Shown: positions 50,295 through 59,037 of the stretch, in pieces
Layout of the letters: every line of letters starts with the position of its first letter
How positions within the stretch are numbered: position 1 is the first letter of the stretch
Source: Sphingomonas sp. YR710
Lineage (GTDB): Bacteria; Pseudomonadota; Alphaproteobacteria; Sphingomonadales; Sphingomonadaceae
Direction of reading: 5' to 3'
DNA length: 64,000 bases
Assembly: GCF_900101455.1 (NCBI RefSeq)
Contig: NZ_FMZJ01000001.1
Coordinates: 124,001-188,000, forward strand
Translations under genes and position numbers: made by a program
Notes under the pieces: model-generated
Told to the model about the DNA's origin: nothing
Seen by the model: only the letters and a program-made list of their open reading frames with translations
The model's database searches: none

Positions 50295-50448
50295 CCCCGA
50301 CTAAAACCCCTCTTGCCTGGCAAGTGGGGGAGTTGGGGTTGACGTACGCGATCTTCGCGCTACGTCGCTCCATCTCGATATCCCTCTCCCGTCCGCGGGG
50401 GAGGGACATTTCATTTCAGCGCGAACATAGCGAAAGCGAGTGCACAAC
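50295..50448. repeat. Palindrome-rich spacer between rpmD and rplO
   Basis: A nested hairpin (50294-50340: CCCC blocks and TTGCC/CAAG pairing with GGGG blocks) and a second one with arms CCCTCTCCC/GGGGGAGGG (50382-50405) fill the gap. It resembles the CTCTCCC-type palindromes at 10560-10694 and 15538-15682. The conserved operon is therefore interrupted by what looks like a dispersed repeat. Confidence 0.7.
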
Positions 50449-51003
50449 ATGAAACTGAACGATCTCCGCGATAATGCAGGCGCCCGCAAGAGCCGGGTCC
50501 GCGTCGGGCGCGGCATCGGCTCCGGCCTGGGCAAGACCGCAGGGCGCGGCCAGAAGGGCCAGAAGAGCCGCGGTGGCGTCTCGATCAACGGCTTCGAGGG
50601 CGGTCAGATGCCGCTCCACATGCGGATCCCGAAGCGCGGCTTCAACAATATCTTCGCCAAGGACTTTGCCGAGGTGAATCTCGGCGCGATCCAGAAGCTG
50701 GTCGATGCCGGTTCGCTGGCAACCGACGGCGTGATCGATCATGCCGCGCTCAAGGCAGCCGGCGTTGCCCGTGGTGGCAAGGACGGCGTGCGCATCCTGG
50801 GCAAGGGCGCGCTGACCGCGAAGCTCTCGTTCAACGTGTCCGGCGTTTCCGCCGGCGCGAAGGCCGCGATCGAAGCCGCTGGTGGATCGGTCGAGGTGAT
50901 CGAAGTGATCGCCGCTGCCGACAAGCACAAGGCGAAGCATCGCGTCGTCCAGAAGGCGAAGGCCGCCGACAAGGACGCCAAGAAGGCCGCGGCGAAAGCC
51001 TGA
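50449..51003 (+). CDS. rplO: Ribosomal protein L15
   Basis: A 184-residue late-assembly 50S protein. [20 protein letters not shown] and [19 protein letters not shown] are diagnostic. I chose the ATG at 50449; a GTG three codons upstream is in frame but the family starts with MKLNDL. The C-terminus has a roughly 30-residue Lys/Ala-rich extension. It lies 107 bases before secY. Confidence 0.97.
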   Translation: MKLNDLRDNAGARKSRVRVGRGIGSGLGKTAGRGQKGQKSRGGVSINGFEGGQMPLHMRIPKRGFNNIFAKDFAEVNLGAIQKLVDAGSLATDGVIDHAALKAAGVARGGKDGVRILGKGALTAKLSFNVSGVSAGAKAAIEAAGGSVEVIEVIAAADKHKAKHRVVQKAKAADKDAKKAAAKA

Positions 51004-51051
51004 GCCGCCTTGCATTCGGTCTTAGACAAGGCCGGATCACACACTATATGA

Positions 51052-51085
51052 GGCGGCGGAGGGGCGACAAACGCTCCCCCGCCGT
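51052..51085 (+). terminator. Stem-loop upstream of secY
   Basis: The GC-rich arms GGCGG-GGGG-CG and CG-CCCC-CCGCC pair imperfectly around an ACAAA loop between rplO and secY, followed by TTTCCATTTT. It may act as an attenuator that lowers secY and adk expression relative to the ribosomal genes. Confidence 0.5.
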
Positions 51086-51110
51086 TTCCATTTTCGGGGT
51101 CTAATATCTC

Positions 51111-52478
51111 ATGGCATCCGCCGCTGAACAAATGGCCGCCAATATCAGCCTGTCGCAATTCGCGAAGGCGAGCGATCTCAAGAAGCGCCTGTGGTTCACG
51201 CTCGGCGCGCTGATCGTCTTCCGTCTGCTCAGCCATGTGCCGCTGCCGGGCCTCGATCCCCGCGCGCTGCAGACCTTGTTCGATACGACCAAGGGCGGCG
51301 TGCTCGATTTCTTCAACACCTTCTCGGGTGGCGCGCTGACCCGTATGTCGCTGATCGCGCTTGGCGTGATGCCGTACATCACCGCTTCGATCGTGATCCA
51401 GCTCGCGACGTCGCTGTCGCCGACGCTCGCGGCGATCAAGAAGGAAGGCGAAAGCGGCCGCAAGAAGCTCAACCAGTACACGCGTTATGGCACGGTGCTG
51501 CTAACCGCGATCCAGGGCTATTTCATCGCCGTGGGTCTGGAGAGCTGGGGCGCCAGCGCCGGGCTCGAAGCGGTGATCGTCGACCCCTATCTGTTCCGCG
51601 TGACAACGGTGATCTCGCTGATCGGTGGTACGATGTTCCTGATGTGGCTGGGCGAGCAGATCACCAGCCGCGGCATCGGCAACGGCGTGTCGCTGATCAT
51701 CATGGCCGGTATCGTCTCGCAGCTGCCGACCGCGCTCGCCAACGTGTTCGAGAGCGGCCGCACCGGATCGCTCTCGCCGATCCTGATCATCGGCGTGCTG
51801 ATCCTCGTCGTCGGGATGGTCGCGTTCATCGTGTTCATGGAGCGCGCGCAGCGCCGGGTGCTGATCCAGTATCCGAAGCGCCAGACCGCGCGCGGGCATA
51901 TGCAGGCCGACAAGAGCCACCTGCCGCTCAAGATCAACACCGCCAACGTGATCCCGCCGATCTTCGCCTCGTCGCTGCTGCTGATGCCGTTGACGATCAG
52001 CCAGTTCGCGGGGAAGCGGATCGCTGGCGAGAGCATGTGGGGCGATTTCATCATCGCCGTGAACCAGTATCTGCAGCACGGCACGCCGCTCTACATGGCG
52101 CTCTATGCCGGTGGCATCATCTTCTTCTGCTTCTTCTACACCGCAGTGGTGTTCAATCCGGAAGAGACGGCGGATAATCTGAAACGTTATGGCGGCTTCA
52201 TCCCCGGCATCCGGCCGGGCAAGACGACCGCCGACTATCTCGATTATGTGCTGACCCGGATCACCGTACTCGGCGCGGCCTATCTGACATTCATCTGTCT
52301 CGTTCCGGAATTCCTCTTCGCGCAGGCGAAGATTCCATTCTACCTCGGTGGGACTAGCCTTCTCATCGTGGTCAACGTAACGATCGATACCGTCACCCAG
52401 ATTCAGAGCCATTTGCTCGCGCATCAATATGGTGATCTGATCAAGAAGGCCAAGCTCAAGGGGGGAATGCGGCGTTGA
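51111..52478 (+). CDS. secY: Protein translocase subunit SecY
   Basis: A 455-residue channel of the Sec translocon with ten membrane segments. FRLLSHVPLPGLD, GGALTRMSLIALGVMPYITAS and GEQITSRGIGNGVSLIIMAG are diagnostic, as are the cytoplasmic loops with QRRVLIQYPKRQ. Its stop overlaps the adk start by four bases (TTGA). Confidence 0.98.
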   Translation: MASAAEQMAANISLSQFAKASDLKKRLWFTLGALIVFRLLSHVPLPGLDPRALQTLFDTTKGGVLDFFNTFSGGALTRMSLIALGVMPYITASIVIQLATSLSPTLAAIKKEGESGRKKLNQYTRYGTVLLTAIQGYFIAVGLESWGASAGLEAVIVDPYLFRVTTVISLIGGTMFLMWLGEQITSRGIGNGVSLIIMAGIVSQLPTALANVFESGRTGSLSPILIIGVLILVVGMVAFIVFMERAQRRVLIQYPKRQTARGHMQADKSHLPLKINTANVIPPIFASSLLLMPLTISQFAGKRIAGESMWGDFIIAVNQYLQHGTPLYMALYAGGIIFFCFFYTAVVFNPEETADNLKRYGGFIPGIRPGKTTADYLDYVLTRITVLGAAYLTFICLVPEFLFAQAKIPFYLGGTSLLIVVNVTIDTVTQIQSHLLAHQYGDLIKKAKLKGGMRR

Positions 52479-53122
52479 ATATCATATTGCTGGGACCGCC
52501 CGGCGCCGGGAAGGGAACCCAGGCGTCGAAACTCGTGTCCGATCGCGGCATGGTGCAGCTTTCGACCGGCGATATGCTGCGGGCTGCGGTCAAGGCCGGG
52601 TCGCCCGTCGGGCTCAAGGCGAAGGCCGTGATGGACGCCGGCGAACTGGTGTCCGACGATATCGTTTCCGGCATCATCGGCGAGGCGCTCGATGCGCTGC
52701 CGATCGACACCGGGGTGATCTTCGACGGCTATCCGCGCACCGAGGCGCAGGCCTTGTCGCTCGATGGCCTGCTCGCCGATCGTCATCGCAAGCTGGATCA
52801 TGTGATTGAACTCGAAGTCGATGAGGATGCGCTGGTCGAGCGGATTACGGGGCGTTTCACCTGCGCCAAATGTGGCGCGGGCTATCATGATACGTTCCTG
52901 ACGCCGAAGGTCGATGGCGTCTGCGACAGTTGCGGCAGCACCGAATTCAAGCGCCGGCCAGACGATAATGAGGAAACCGTTCGTACGCGGATGGCCGAAT
53001 ATCGCGGCAAGACGGCGCCGATCCTGCCGATCTACGAGGCGCGCGGCCTGGTCTCGCGGGTCGATGGCATGGCATCAATGGAGGCGGTTTCGGCGGCCAT
53101 CAATGCGATACTTGGCACCTGA
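52475..53122 (+). CDS. adk: Adenylate kinase with Cys4 lid
   Basis: A 215-residue enzyme that interconverts ATP and AMP with two ADP. LLGPPGAGKGTQA is the P-loop, and DGYPRTEAQA the AMP-site segment. The LID carries CAKCGAGYHD...CDSCGS, a four-Cys zinc site absent from E. coli Adk. It starts at TTG, inside the secY stop, so translation depends on coupling. It ends the cluster and is followed by a terminator; rpsM, rpsK, rpoA and rplQ do not follow. Confidence 0.97.
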   Translation: MNIILLGPPGAGKGTQASKLVSDRGMVQLSTGDMLRAAVKAGSPVGLKAKAVMDAGELVSDDIVSGIIGEALDALPIDTGVIFDGYPRTEAQALSLDGLLADRHRKLDHVIELEVDEDALVERITGRFTCAKCGAGYHDTFLTPKVDGVCDSCGSTEFKRRPDDNEETVRTRMAEYRGKTAPILPIYEARGLVSRVDGMASMEAVSAAINAILGT

Positions 53123-53162
53123 TTTCGTCAAGGTTGCGACGACGATATTATCGGACCTGCCG

Positions 53163-53198
53163 AAGGCCGGAAAGCTGCACTTGGCTTTCCGGCCTTTT
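53163..53198 (+). terminator. Rho-independent terminator after adk
   Basis: The arms AAGGCCGGAAAGC and GCTTTCCGGCCTT (53163-53175 and 53184-53196) form a strong stem, ending in TTTT. It closes the ribosomal transcript. Confidence 0.85.
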
Positions 53199-53203
53199 CA
53201 TGC

Positions 53204-53410
53204 ATGAATATGGGCATGGCGCCGAGATCGGATCAACCAGTCAGAAGACGGCGACGGCGAAGGAGCAGAGCTTCGCGCGTCGGCCGCGAAGTATCGGGCT
53301 GGTTGTCGCTACTGATCATCGGAATCCGCAAGATCTACCATTGGGTGATGCTGTTCATCCTGATTGCGATCATCTTGTTGGTAGGCTTTGCCTATCCGCT
53401 ATTCGCCTGA
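53204..53410 (+). CDS. Small putative single-pass membrane protein
   Basis: A 68-residue ORF with a very basic N-terminus (seven consecutive Arg near residues 14-20) and one hydrophobic segment at about residues 46-66 (HWVMLFILIAIILLVGFAYP). Alternative ATGs occur two and four codons in. The ribosome-binding site is weak, and it begins only six bases after the adk terminator, so it may use its own promoter or be spurious. The clear basic-then-hydrophobic layout favours a real protein. Confidence 0.5.
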   Translation: MNMGMAPRSDQPVRRRRRRRSRASRVGREVSGWLSLLIIGIRKIYHWVMLFILIAIILLVGFAYPLFA

Positions 53411-53527
53411 GAAGTTTCTGTAACGAAATGGGCTTGCCGAGCCGTGCAATTCGCGGGATGGCTAGCATCCCATCGATCGAGTCACAGGGCGTGGCTGAGA
53501 TCACAAAATATGCGGGGGATGACGAAT

Positions 53528-54889
53528 ATGGCCGTTTCCGATCATGTCGACTTGCCGACATTCATTGCTGGCGTGAGCAAGCGTAACCCGGGTCAGCCCG
53601 AGTTTGTGCAGGCTGTTACCGAGGTTGCCGAAGACATTTACGACTTCATTGGCGACAAGGAACAGTATCACAAATATCAGATCCTGCGCCGCATCGCCGA
53701 GCCGGATCGCGTGATCTCGTTCCGCGTCTGCTGGGAAGATGATGCGGGCAATATCCGCGTTCAGCGTGGCTGGCGCGTCCAGAACAACAATTCGATCGGG
53801 CCGTACAAGGGCGGCATCCGTTTCCACCCGTCGGTGACCGAAAGCGTGCTCAAGTTCCTCGCGTTCGAACAGACTTTCAAGAACGCGCTGACCGGGCTGC
53901 CGATGGGCGGCGGCAAGGGTGGTTCGAACTTCAATCCGAAGGGCAAGAGCTCGAACGAAGTCATGCGCTTCTGCCAGAGCTTCATGACCGAGCTGTATCG
54001 CCATATCGGTGCGGACGTCGACGTCCCCGCCGGCGATATCGGCGTCGGTGGCCGTGAAATCGGCTATATGTTCGGCCAGTATAAGCGCATCACCAACGAG
54101 TTCACTGGCGTGCTGACCGGCAAGGGGCTCGAGTGGGGCGGTTCGCTGATCCGCACCGAAGCCACCGGCTATGGTGCGACCTACTTCCTGCTCGAAATGC
54201 TCAAGACCAAGGGCAAGGATCTCGTCGGTCTCAACGCCGTGATCTCGGGCTCGGGCAACGTCGCCACCCACGCGGCCGAAAAGGTCAACCAGCTCGGCGG
54301 CAAGGTGCTCACCCTCTCCGACTCCGAAGGCTATATCTACGATCCGGAAGGCATCACCCAGGACAAGGTGAACTGGGTCAAGGAACTCAAGAACAAGCGC
54401 CGCGGCCGCATCTCCGAATATGTGAAGGAGTTCACCGGTGCGCAGTTCCACGGCGGCGGTGCGCGCCCATGGGCGGTGCCGTGCGATGTCGCGATGCCGT
54501 GCGCGACGCAGAATGAGCTGAATGGCGACGATGCCAAGCTGCTCATCAAGAATGGCTGCTTCGCGGTGTCCGAAGGCGCCAATATGCCGACCGATCTCAA
54601 GGGCGTGCATGTGTTCAAGGATGCGAAGATCCTGTTCGCGCCGGGCAAGGCGGCCAATGCTGGCGGCGTCGCGGTCTCTGGCCTCGAGATGAGCCAGAAC
54701 AGCTCGCGCATCTCGTGGAAGGAAGAGGATCTGCAGAAGATGCTCATCGACATCATGCAGGGCATCCATAAGAGCTGCGTCGAATATGGCGGCTCGGCCG
54801 GTTCCGATCATATCGACTATGTGAAGGGCGCGAACATCGCGGGCTTCAAGAAGGTCGCGGACGCCATGCTGGCTTACGGCGTGGTGTGA
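53528..54889 (+). CDS. gdhA: NADP-specific glutamate dehydrogenase
   Basis: A 453-residue hexameric enzyme that aminates 2-oxoglutarate to glutamate. GPYKGGIRFHPSV, LPMGGGKGGSNFNPKG (substrate-binding lysines) and DVDVPAGDIGVGGREIGYM are typical, and the Rossmann motif reads ISGSGNVATHAAEK. The ATG at 53528 follows a GGGGG stretch at good spacing and gives the standard family length; ATGs at 53519 and 53510 are alternatives. A strong terminator follows. Confidence 0.96.
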   Translation: MAVSDHVDLPTFIAGVSKRNPGQPEFVQAVTEVAEDIYDFIGDKEQYHKYQILRRIAEPDRVISFRVCWEDDAGNIRVQRGWRVQNNNSIGPYKGGIRFHPSVTESVLKFLAFEQTFKNALTGLPMGGGKGGSNFNPKGKSSNEVMRFCQSFMTELYRHIGADVDVPAGDIGVGGREIGYMFGQYKRITNEFTGVLTGKGLEWGGSLIRTEATGYGATYFLLEMLKTKGKDLVGLNAVISGSGNVATHAAEKVNQLGGKVLTLSDSEGYIYDPEGITQDKVNWVKELKNKRRGRISEYVKEFTGAQFHGGGARPWAVPCDVAMPCATQNELNGDDAKLLIKNGCFAVSEGANMPTDLKGVHVFKDAKILFAPGKAANAGGVAVSGLEMSQNSSRISWKEEDLQKMLIDIMQGIHKSCVEYGGSAGSDHIDYVKGANIAGFKKVADAMLAYGVV

Positions 54890-54924
54890 TCCGCCGGCGG
54901 ACGATATCGCCCGCCGCAAGGTGG

Positions 54925-54960
54925 AAAAGGGCCTCCTCCCGCGCGGGAGGGGGCCCTTTT
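54925..54960 (+). terminator. Rho-independent terminator after gdhA
   Basis: AAAAGGGCCTCCTCCCGC pairs with GCGGGAGGGGGCCCTTTT to give a near-perfect stem ending in a T run. The matching A run on the other side would also let it work in reverse. Confidence 0.93.
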
Positions 54961-55038
54961 GCTTGTGCAGATCGTGACGGACGCGGAACCCTATGCGGCG
55001 ATGATGCGTAGATCCCGGGAATAAGATCGGGAGTATGT

Positions 55039-55686
55039 ATGCGTCACAGGTTCACCGCCGCCCTTCCGCTGGGCATGTTGTTGCTGGCATCGTGCGGTCC
55101 GCACAAGCTGGCGCTTCCCGACAATCCGGTGGATCGGGCAGCGACGTGTGCGGTCGTCAGCGCCGCATCGTCCCGCGCCAGCGCGCCATCGGTCGCGGGC
55201 GGGCTGGGTTTCGATGCGCAGACGCAGATCATTCATTATGCGATGCTGGCGGGCACCGATGACAAGGGGCTTTCCGCCAAGCGAACCGCAGCCGTCATCG
55301 CCCGGATGAGCGAGCTCGAGGGGCATATCACCGGCGGCAAGTGGCAGAAGCTGGCGGGCCCGTGCAACCAGGCCTTTCCCGAGGTCAAGAAGGTCACCGG
55401 TATCGCATTGCCGGCGTCGAAGTTCGATGCCCAGCTCGGCTGCTATGCGTTGGGCGACTTCCTGACCCGTTCGGTACAGACGAGCGATCCGAAAGGTGAA
55501 ACGACGCTTGCGACCTACAGCAAGCTGCATCGCAAGCTGGACGCCCCGATCGGCGCCGGATTGAAGGAACGGGGTGCTTCAAAGGTCGAGAAGACCCAAT
55601 TGCTGAAGGACGAAGCGCTTGGGCGCATGACGCGCCTTGGCGCCCCCGTGAAGGTCATGGAGATGTGCACGAGCCGTTTCACCTGA
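55039..55686 (+). CDS. Putative lipoprotein of unknown function
   Basis: A 215-residue protein with a lipoprotein signal: hydrophobic ALPLGMLLLASC, lipobox LASC with Cys19 as the expected lipidation site. Asp is not at +2, which would favour the outer membrane. The mature part is mostly helical, with Cys residues at TCAVV, GPCNQ, GCYAL and MCTSR. It has no recognised family. It is a single gene after the gdhA terminator. Confidence 0.75.
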   Translation: MRHRFTAALPLGMLLLASCGPHKLALPDNPVDRAATCAVVSAASSRASAPSVAGGLGFDAQTQIIHYAMLAGTDDKGLSAKRTAAVIARMSELEGHITGGKWQKLAGPCNQAFPEVKKVTGIALPASKFDAQLGCYALGDFLTRSVQTSDPKGETTLATYSKLHRKLDAPIGAGLKERGASKVEKTQLLKDEALGRMTRLGAPVKVMEMCTSRFT

Positions 55687-55706
55687 GGGGGTGACCGGGC
55701 GATCGG

Positions 55707-56237
55707 CTATAGCGGCTCCGTCGGGCGGGCGGGGCGCTCCCCGAAATCACGCTGCCACAGGCCGACATCGTGCCACCCGTCGAGCTTGAAGCCGACTTGC
55801 CGGTACAGACCCTGATGCACGAACCCCATCGCCTCGTGCAGCCCGACCGAACCGGCATTGGGCAGCGCTATGGCACCGATCGCGGCCTGATAGCCCTGAC
55901 GCGCGAGCCGGTCGAGCAGCGGGGCATAGAGTGCCCGGCCGATACCGCGCCGGTGAAAACCGTCGGCGATATAGACGGTGGTTTCCACCACCCAACGATA
56001 GGCCGCCCGCGCCCGGAACGACGTGGCATAAGCATAGCCGCAAACCGCGCCGCCTTGCTCGGCGACAAGCCAGGGAAAGCGTGCGCTCGTCTCGACGATC
56101 CGGTTCCGCATTTCGGCGGCATCCGGGGCATCGATCTCGAACGTGATCACCGTGTCGTGGACATAAGGCGCATAGATCGCGGCAATAGCGGCCGCATCGG
56201 CGGGAGACGCGTCGCGGACGATCAGTGCGCCAGCCAC
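55707..56237 (-). CDS. GNAT N-acetyltransferase (phosphinothricin acetyltransferase-like)
   Basis: A 176-residue acetyltransferase. IVRDASPADAAAIAAIYAPY begins the GNAT fold in the style of PAT/Bar-like enzymes, and RRGIGRALYAPLLDRL is the acetyl-CoA pyrophosphate loop. The final QVGFKLDGWHDVGLWQRDF is also typical of this branch. The GTG at 56237 overlaps the sppA 3' end by 16 bases; the longer frame upstream is not supported. The substrate is an amine, possibly an amino-acid analogue such as methionine sulfone; this is inference. Confidence 0.88.
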   Translation of the reverse strand: MAGALIVRDASPADAAAIAAIYAPYVHDTVITFEIDAPDAAEMRNRIVETSARFPWLVAEQGGAVCGYAYATSFRARAAYRWVVETTVYIADGFHRRGIGRALYAPLLDRLARQGYQAAIGAIALPNAGSVGLHEAMGFVHQGLYRQVGFKLDGWHDVGLWQRDFGERPARPTEPL

Positions 56238-58102
56238 GCCAGCAAGCTCTGCTCGATGCTGATATCGCGAGGCGTGGCGGGCGGCACGTTCGATTCGCAT
56301 TCGAGGCATCGCACCTGGATCGCGGGGCCGCCCAGGATCGATCGGGCGTCGGCCAATGCGCGCAGCAAGAGCTGATCGGGCTTCGCGGCGATCCTGCTCC
56401 ACGGATCGCGCGCCGACGGATCGTCCGCGCTGCGATCGGGGGTGAAGAACGACTTGACCATCTGTTTCCAGGCGCTGGGTTGTTTCTCGATATAGAGCGG
56501 GGTTGCGCCGGCCGGATCGACCTTGGCCATTTTCGCGGCCTCGGCAATGGCATCGTCAACCGAGCCATAGGCATCGACCAGGCCGAGTTGCTTCGCGCTG
56601 CTCGCTGCCCATACGCGACCCTCGGCAATCTGCCGCACGCGGGCGATCGGCAGCTTGCGCGATTGTGAGACGAGGGTGGTGAACCGGGCGTAGATGTCCT
56701 CGATCGATGCCTGCAGCATGATATCGAATTGCGGCGACGTTCCCCGCAGCACGTCGGGCTCGCCCGATAGCGGTGTCGTCTTCACGCCATCGGCCGTGAG
56801 GCCCAATTTGGCGAGCGATCCCTGGAAGGTCGGGATGATCCCGAACACGCCGATCGAACCGGTGACGGTTGCCGGATCGGCAAAGATCTTGTCGGCGGGA
56901 GTCGATACCCAATAGCCCCCGCTCGCGGCTACGCCGCCCATGGAGACGACCACAGGCAGGTTGCGGGCTTTCGCCTGCATGATCGCCGATCGGATCTGTT
57001 CGGATGCCATCACCGATCCGCCCGGCGAATCGACGCGCACGACAAGTGCCTTGATGCGGTTGCGCGCCAGTTCGTCGAGCAGCAGCCCCGAAATCGTTTC
57101 CCCGCCGGCGGTGCCCGCGGGTGCCTTGCCGTCGACGATCGTGCCGGCGATGGTGAGCACGCCGATCGGTGAGCCACCGGTCTTCTCGGGGTGCGAGGCG
57201 GCCCAGCGATCGAGTGGTATCGCCCGATATTTGTTGATGCCACCGCCATCGGCATCGCCCGCGAGCGAAGCCACGCGGGCGTTGAAGGCATTGCGGTCGC
57301 CGAGATGATCGACAAGTTTCGCCTTGAGGGCGGCGTTGGCCATATTGCCATGGGCGGCGAGCGCGACGGCATCCGGATGGGCGATATAGTCCGCGAGCTG
57401 GGCCTTGGGGCGTGCGGCCAGCACGTTGCTCCGCCAGCTCGCCCACAGCGCATCGGCGAGCGCTTGATTGGCGGCCCGCGCTGCCGGGGATTGATCGCTG
57501 CGAATATAGGGTTCGACTGCCGACTTGAACTCACCAACCCGATAGATCTTGGTCGTCACGCCAAGCTTGTCGAGCAGGCCCTTATAATAGAGATGTTCGC
57601 CGCCCGGCCCGGTCAGCAGCACCGCGCCGAGCGGGTTCAACCAGATTTCGGTCGCATGGGATGCGAGCTGATAGCCGTCGTCGCTATAGCCGGTGGCATA
57701 GGCCAGCACCGGCTTGCCGGCTGCGCGTGCCTTGTCGACCGCGGCGGCAGCGGCGGCGACCGCCGCCTGGCTACCGCCGGTGAAGGCGTCGAGATCGAGG
57801 ACGATGGCCTTTACATTGTTCGATATTGCCGCCGTTTCGAGCGAGCGTTCGACGTCGCGGAGGCGATGCTCGCGCGCGACGCCGGCATTGCCCGAGAGCA
57901 GGCTGAGCGGATCGGCGTCCGCGGGCTGCTCGACCAAAGACCCGCTGAGATCGACGACAAGCGCGCCCGATGTCGGCGTTACGCTGTTCGGCTTCACCGA
58001 AAGCGCCACGAACAGCAGGCTGAAAAAGATCAGCATCGCCAGCAGGACCAGCGCGTCCTTGACGCCGACCAGCAGTTTCCAGAGCCCCCGTACCAGCGTC
58101 AT
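56222..58102 (-). CDS. sppA: Signal peptide peptidase SppA, 67K type
   Basis: A 626-residue membrane-anchored serine protease that degrades cleaved signal peptides. One N-terminal membrane segment (residues about 15-36, VKDALVLLAMLIFFSLLFVA) precedes a tandem of two ClpP-like domains. The first carries the catalytic Lys in RVGEFKSAVEPY; the second has the Ser in MGGVAASGGYWVS. This is the long two-domain form seen in E. coli. The ATG at 58102 follows AGGTG. It overlaps the GNAT start downstream. Confidence 0.94.
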   Translation of the reverse strand: MTLVRGLWKLLVGVKDALVLLAMLIFFSLLFVALSVKPNSVTPTSGALVVDLSGSLVEQPADADPLSLLSGNAGVAREHRLRDVERSLETAAISNNVKAIVLDLDAFTGGSQAAVAAAAAAVDKARAAGKPVLAYATGYSDDGYQLASHATEIWLNPLGAVLLTGPGGEHLYYKGLLDKLGVTTKIYRVGEFKSAVEPYIRSDQSPAARAANQALADALWASWRSNVLAARPKAQLADYIAHPDAVALAAHGNMANAALKAKLVDHLGDRNAFNARVASLAGDADGGGINKYRAIPLDRWAASHPEKTGGSPIGVLTIAGTIVDGKAPAGTAGGETISGLLLDELARNRIKALVVRVDSPGGSVMASEQIRSAIMQAKARNLPVVVSMGGVAASGGYWVSTPADKIFADPATVTGSIGVFGIIPTFQGSLAKLGLTADGVKTTPLSGEPDVLRGTSPQFDIMLQASIEDIYARFTTLVSQSRKLPIARVRQIAEGRVWAASSAKQLGLVDAYGSVDDAIAEAAKMAKVDPAGATPLYIEKQPSAWKQMVKSFFTPDRSADDPSARDPWSRIAAKPDQLLLRALADARSILGGPAIQVRCLECESNVPPATPRDISIEQSLLAWLAH

Positions 58103-58203
58103 CGAATTCACCTGTCCACCCGCGGTGATCGATCGCCGCATATTTTCCTAAATGCGGATTTGGCGGTGCTTGTGCAATGGCGCTGAACCGCGACGCGGCA
58201 AAT

Positions 58204-59037
58204 TCATGCCTGCGCCTGCGTTTGGCTCGCCGATAGCGAGACGTCGACGCCAACGCTCAACACTTCGTGGCCGCCGCCGATGCGGGCGCCGGAAATCGGC
58301 GCGGCATCGCGATAGTCGAGCCCCTGGGCGACCCTGACATAGGCTTCGTGCGGGCATCGATCGTTGACTGCATCGAAGCCGATCCAGCCATATTCGGGCA
58401 CGTATAATTCGGCCCAGAATTGTGGTGCCTGGCTGGTCTCGATGCCGTCATCGTCGCTGTAGATATAGCCGGTGACGAAACGGGCGGGGAAACCGGCGGT
58501 ACGGGCGGTGGCGATCAGGACATGCGCGATATCCATGCTGCAACCCGCCCCGCTCCGGATGACATCGGCGGCGGACCGGGTCTCGGTGCTGCGATGGGGG
58601 GTGCAGGCGATCAGTTCGTGGATCGTCGTGTTGAGCAGATGCGCCCGCTCCAGCGGCTCGGCCGGGCCGTCGCCGAATGGCGCAGCGATCTCAACGATCG
58701 CCGGATTGATGCCGGTCAACTCGGTCGGGCGCAGGAAGACGGCGGGCGGGAGCGGCTCCATCGCGCCCGAAATCACGCCGGCGCGATCCTCGGTCAGCAC
58801 TTCGCCCGTCACACTGATCCCGACGCGCTCGATCGGACCTTGCAGATACAGCATCGAAATGATGTTGCCAAAACCATCGCGCGACGGCTTCAGCCGAGCG
58901 TCGCAATCGATATCAATCCGCCAGTGGACGATGTTCTGGCTGCGGCAGTTGTCCGGTGTCATGCGCAGCATCTGGACCACGCGCGCCTGCGGCTCCGTAA
59001 AACGATATTCCGTGCGATGATGGATGAAGAGCTGCAT
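58204..59037 (-). CDS. Transglutaminase-like protein of the ATP-grasp/alpha-E cluster
   Basis: A 277-residue protein with the N-terminal beta domain (residues about 1-85) typical of bacterial transglutaminase-like proteins, followed by the papain-like core. The catalytic Cys is in GAGCSMDIAHVLIATA and the Asp in GWIGFDAVND. Where relatives have HAW, this protein reads QFW (APQFWAELYVPEYGW), so the catalytic His appears replaced by Gln. It is coupled to the alpha-E gene by a TAATG junction. The reaction is unknown; peptide hydrolysis or amide-bond chemistry is assumed from the family. Confidence 0.9.
   Translation of the reverse strand: MQLFIHHRTEYRFTEPQARVVQMLRMTPDNCRSQNIVHWRIDIDCDARLKPSRDGFGNIISMLYLQGPIERVGISVTGEVLTEDRAGVISGAMEPLPPAVFLRPTELTGINPAIVEIAAPFGDGPAEPLERAHLLNTTIHELIACTPHRSTETRSAADVIRSGAGCSMDIAHVLIATARTAGFPARFVTGYIYSDDDGIETSQAPQFWAELYVPEYGWIGFDAVNDRCPHEAYVRVAQGLDYRDAAPISGARIGGGHEVLSVGVDVSLSASQTQAQA

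Noticed and set aside
53134-53586. Plus-strand frame between adk and gdhA
   Set aside because: It crosses the adk terminator and enters gdhA out of frame; the small membrane ORF in another frame is more plausible.
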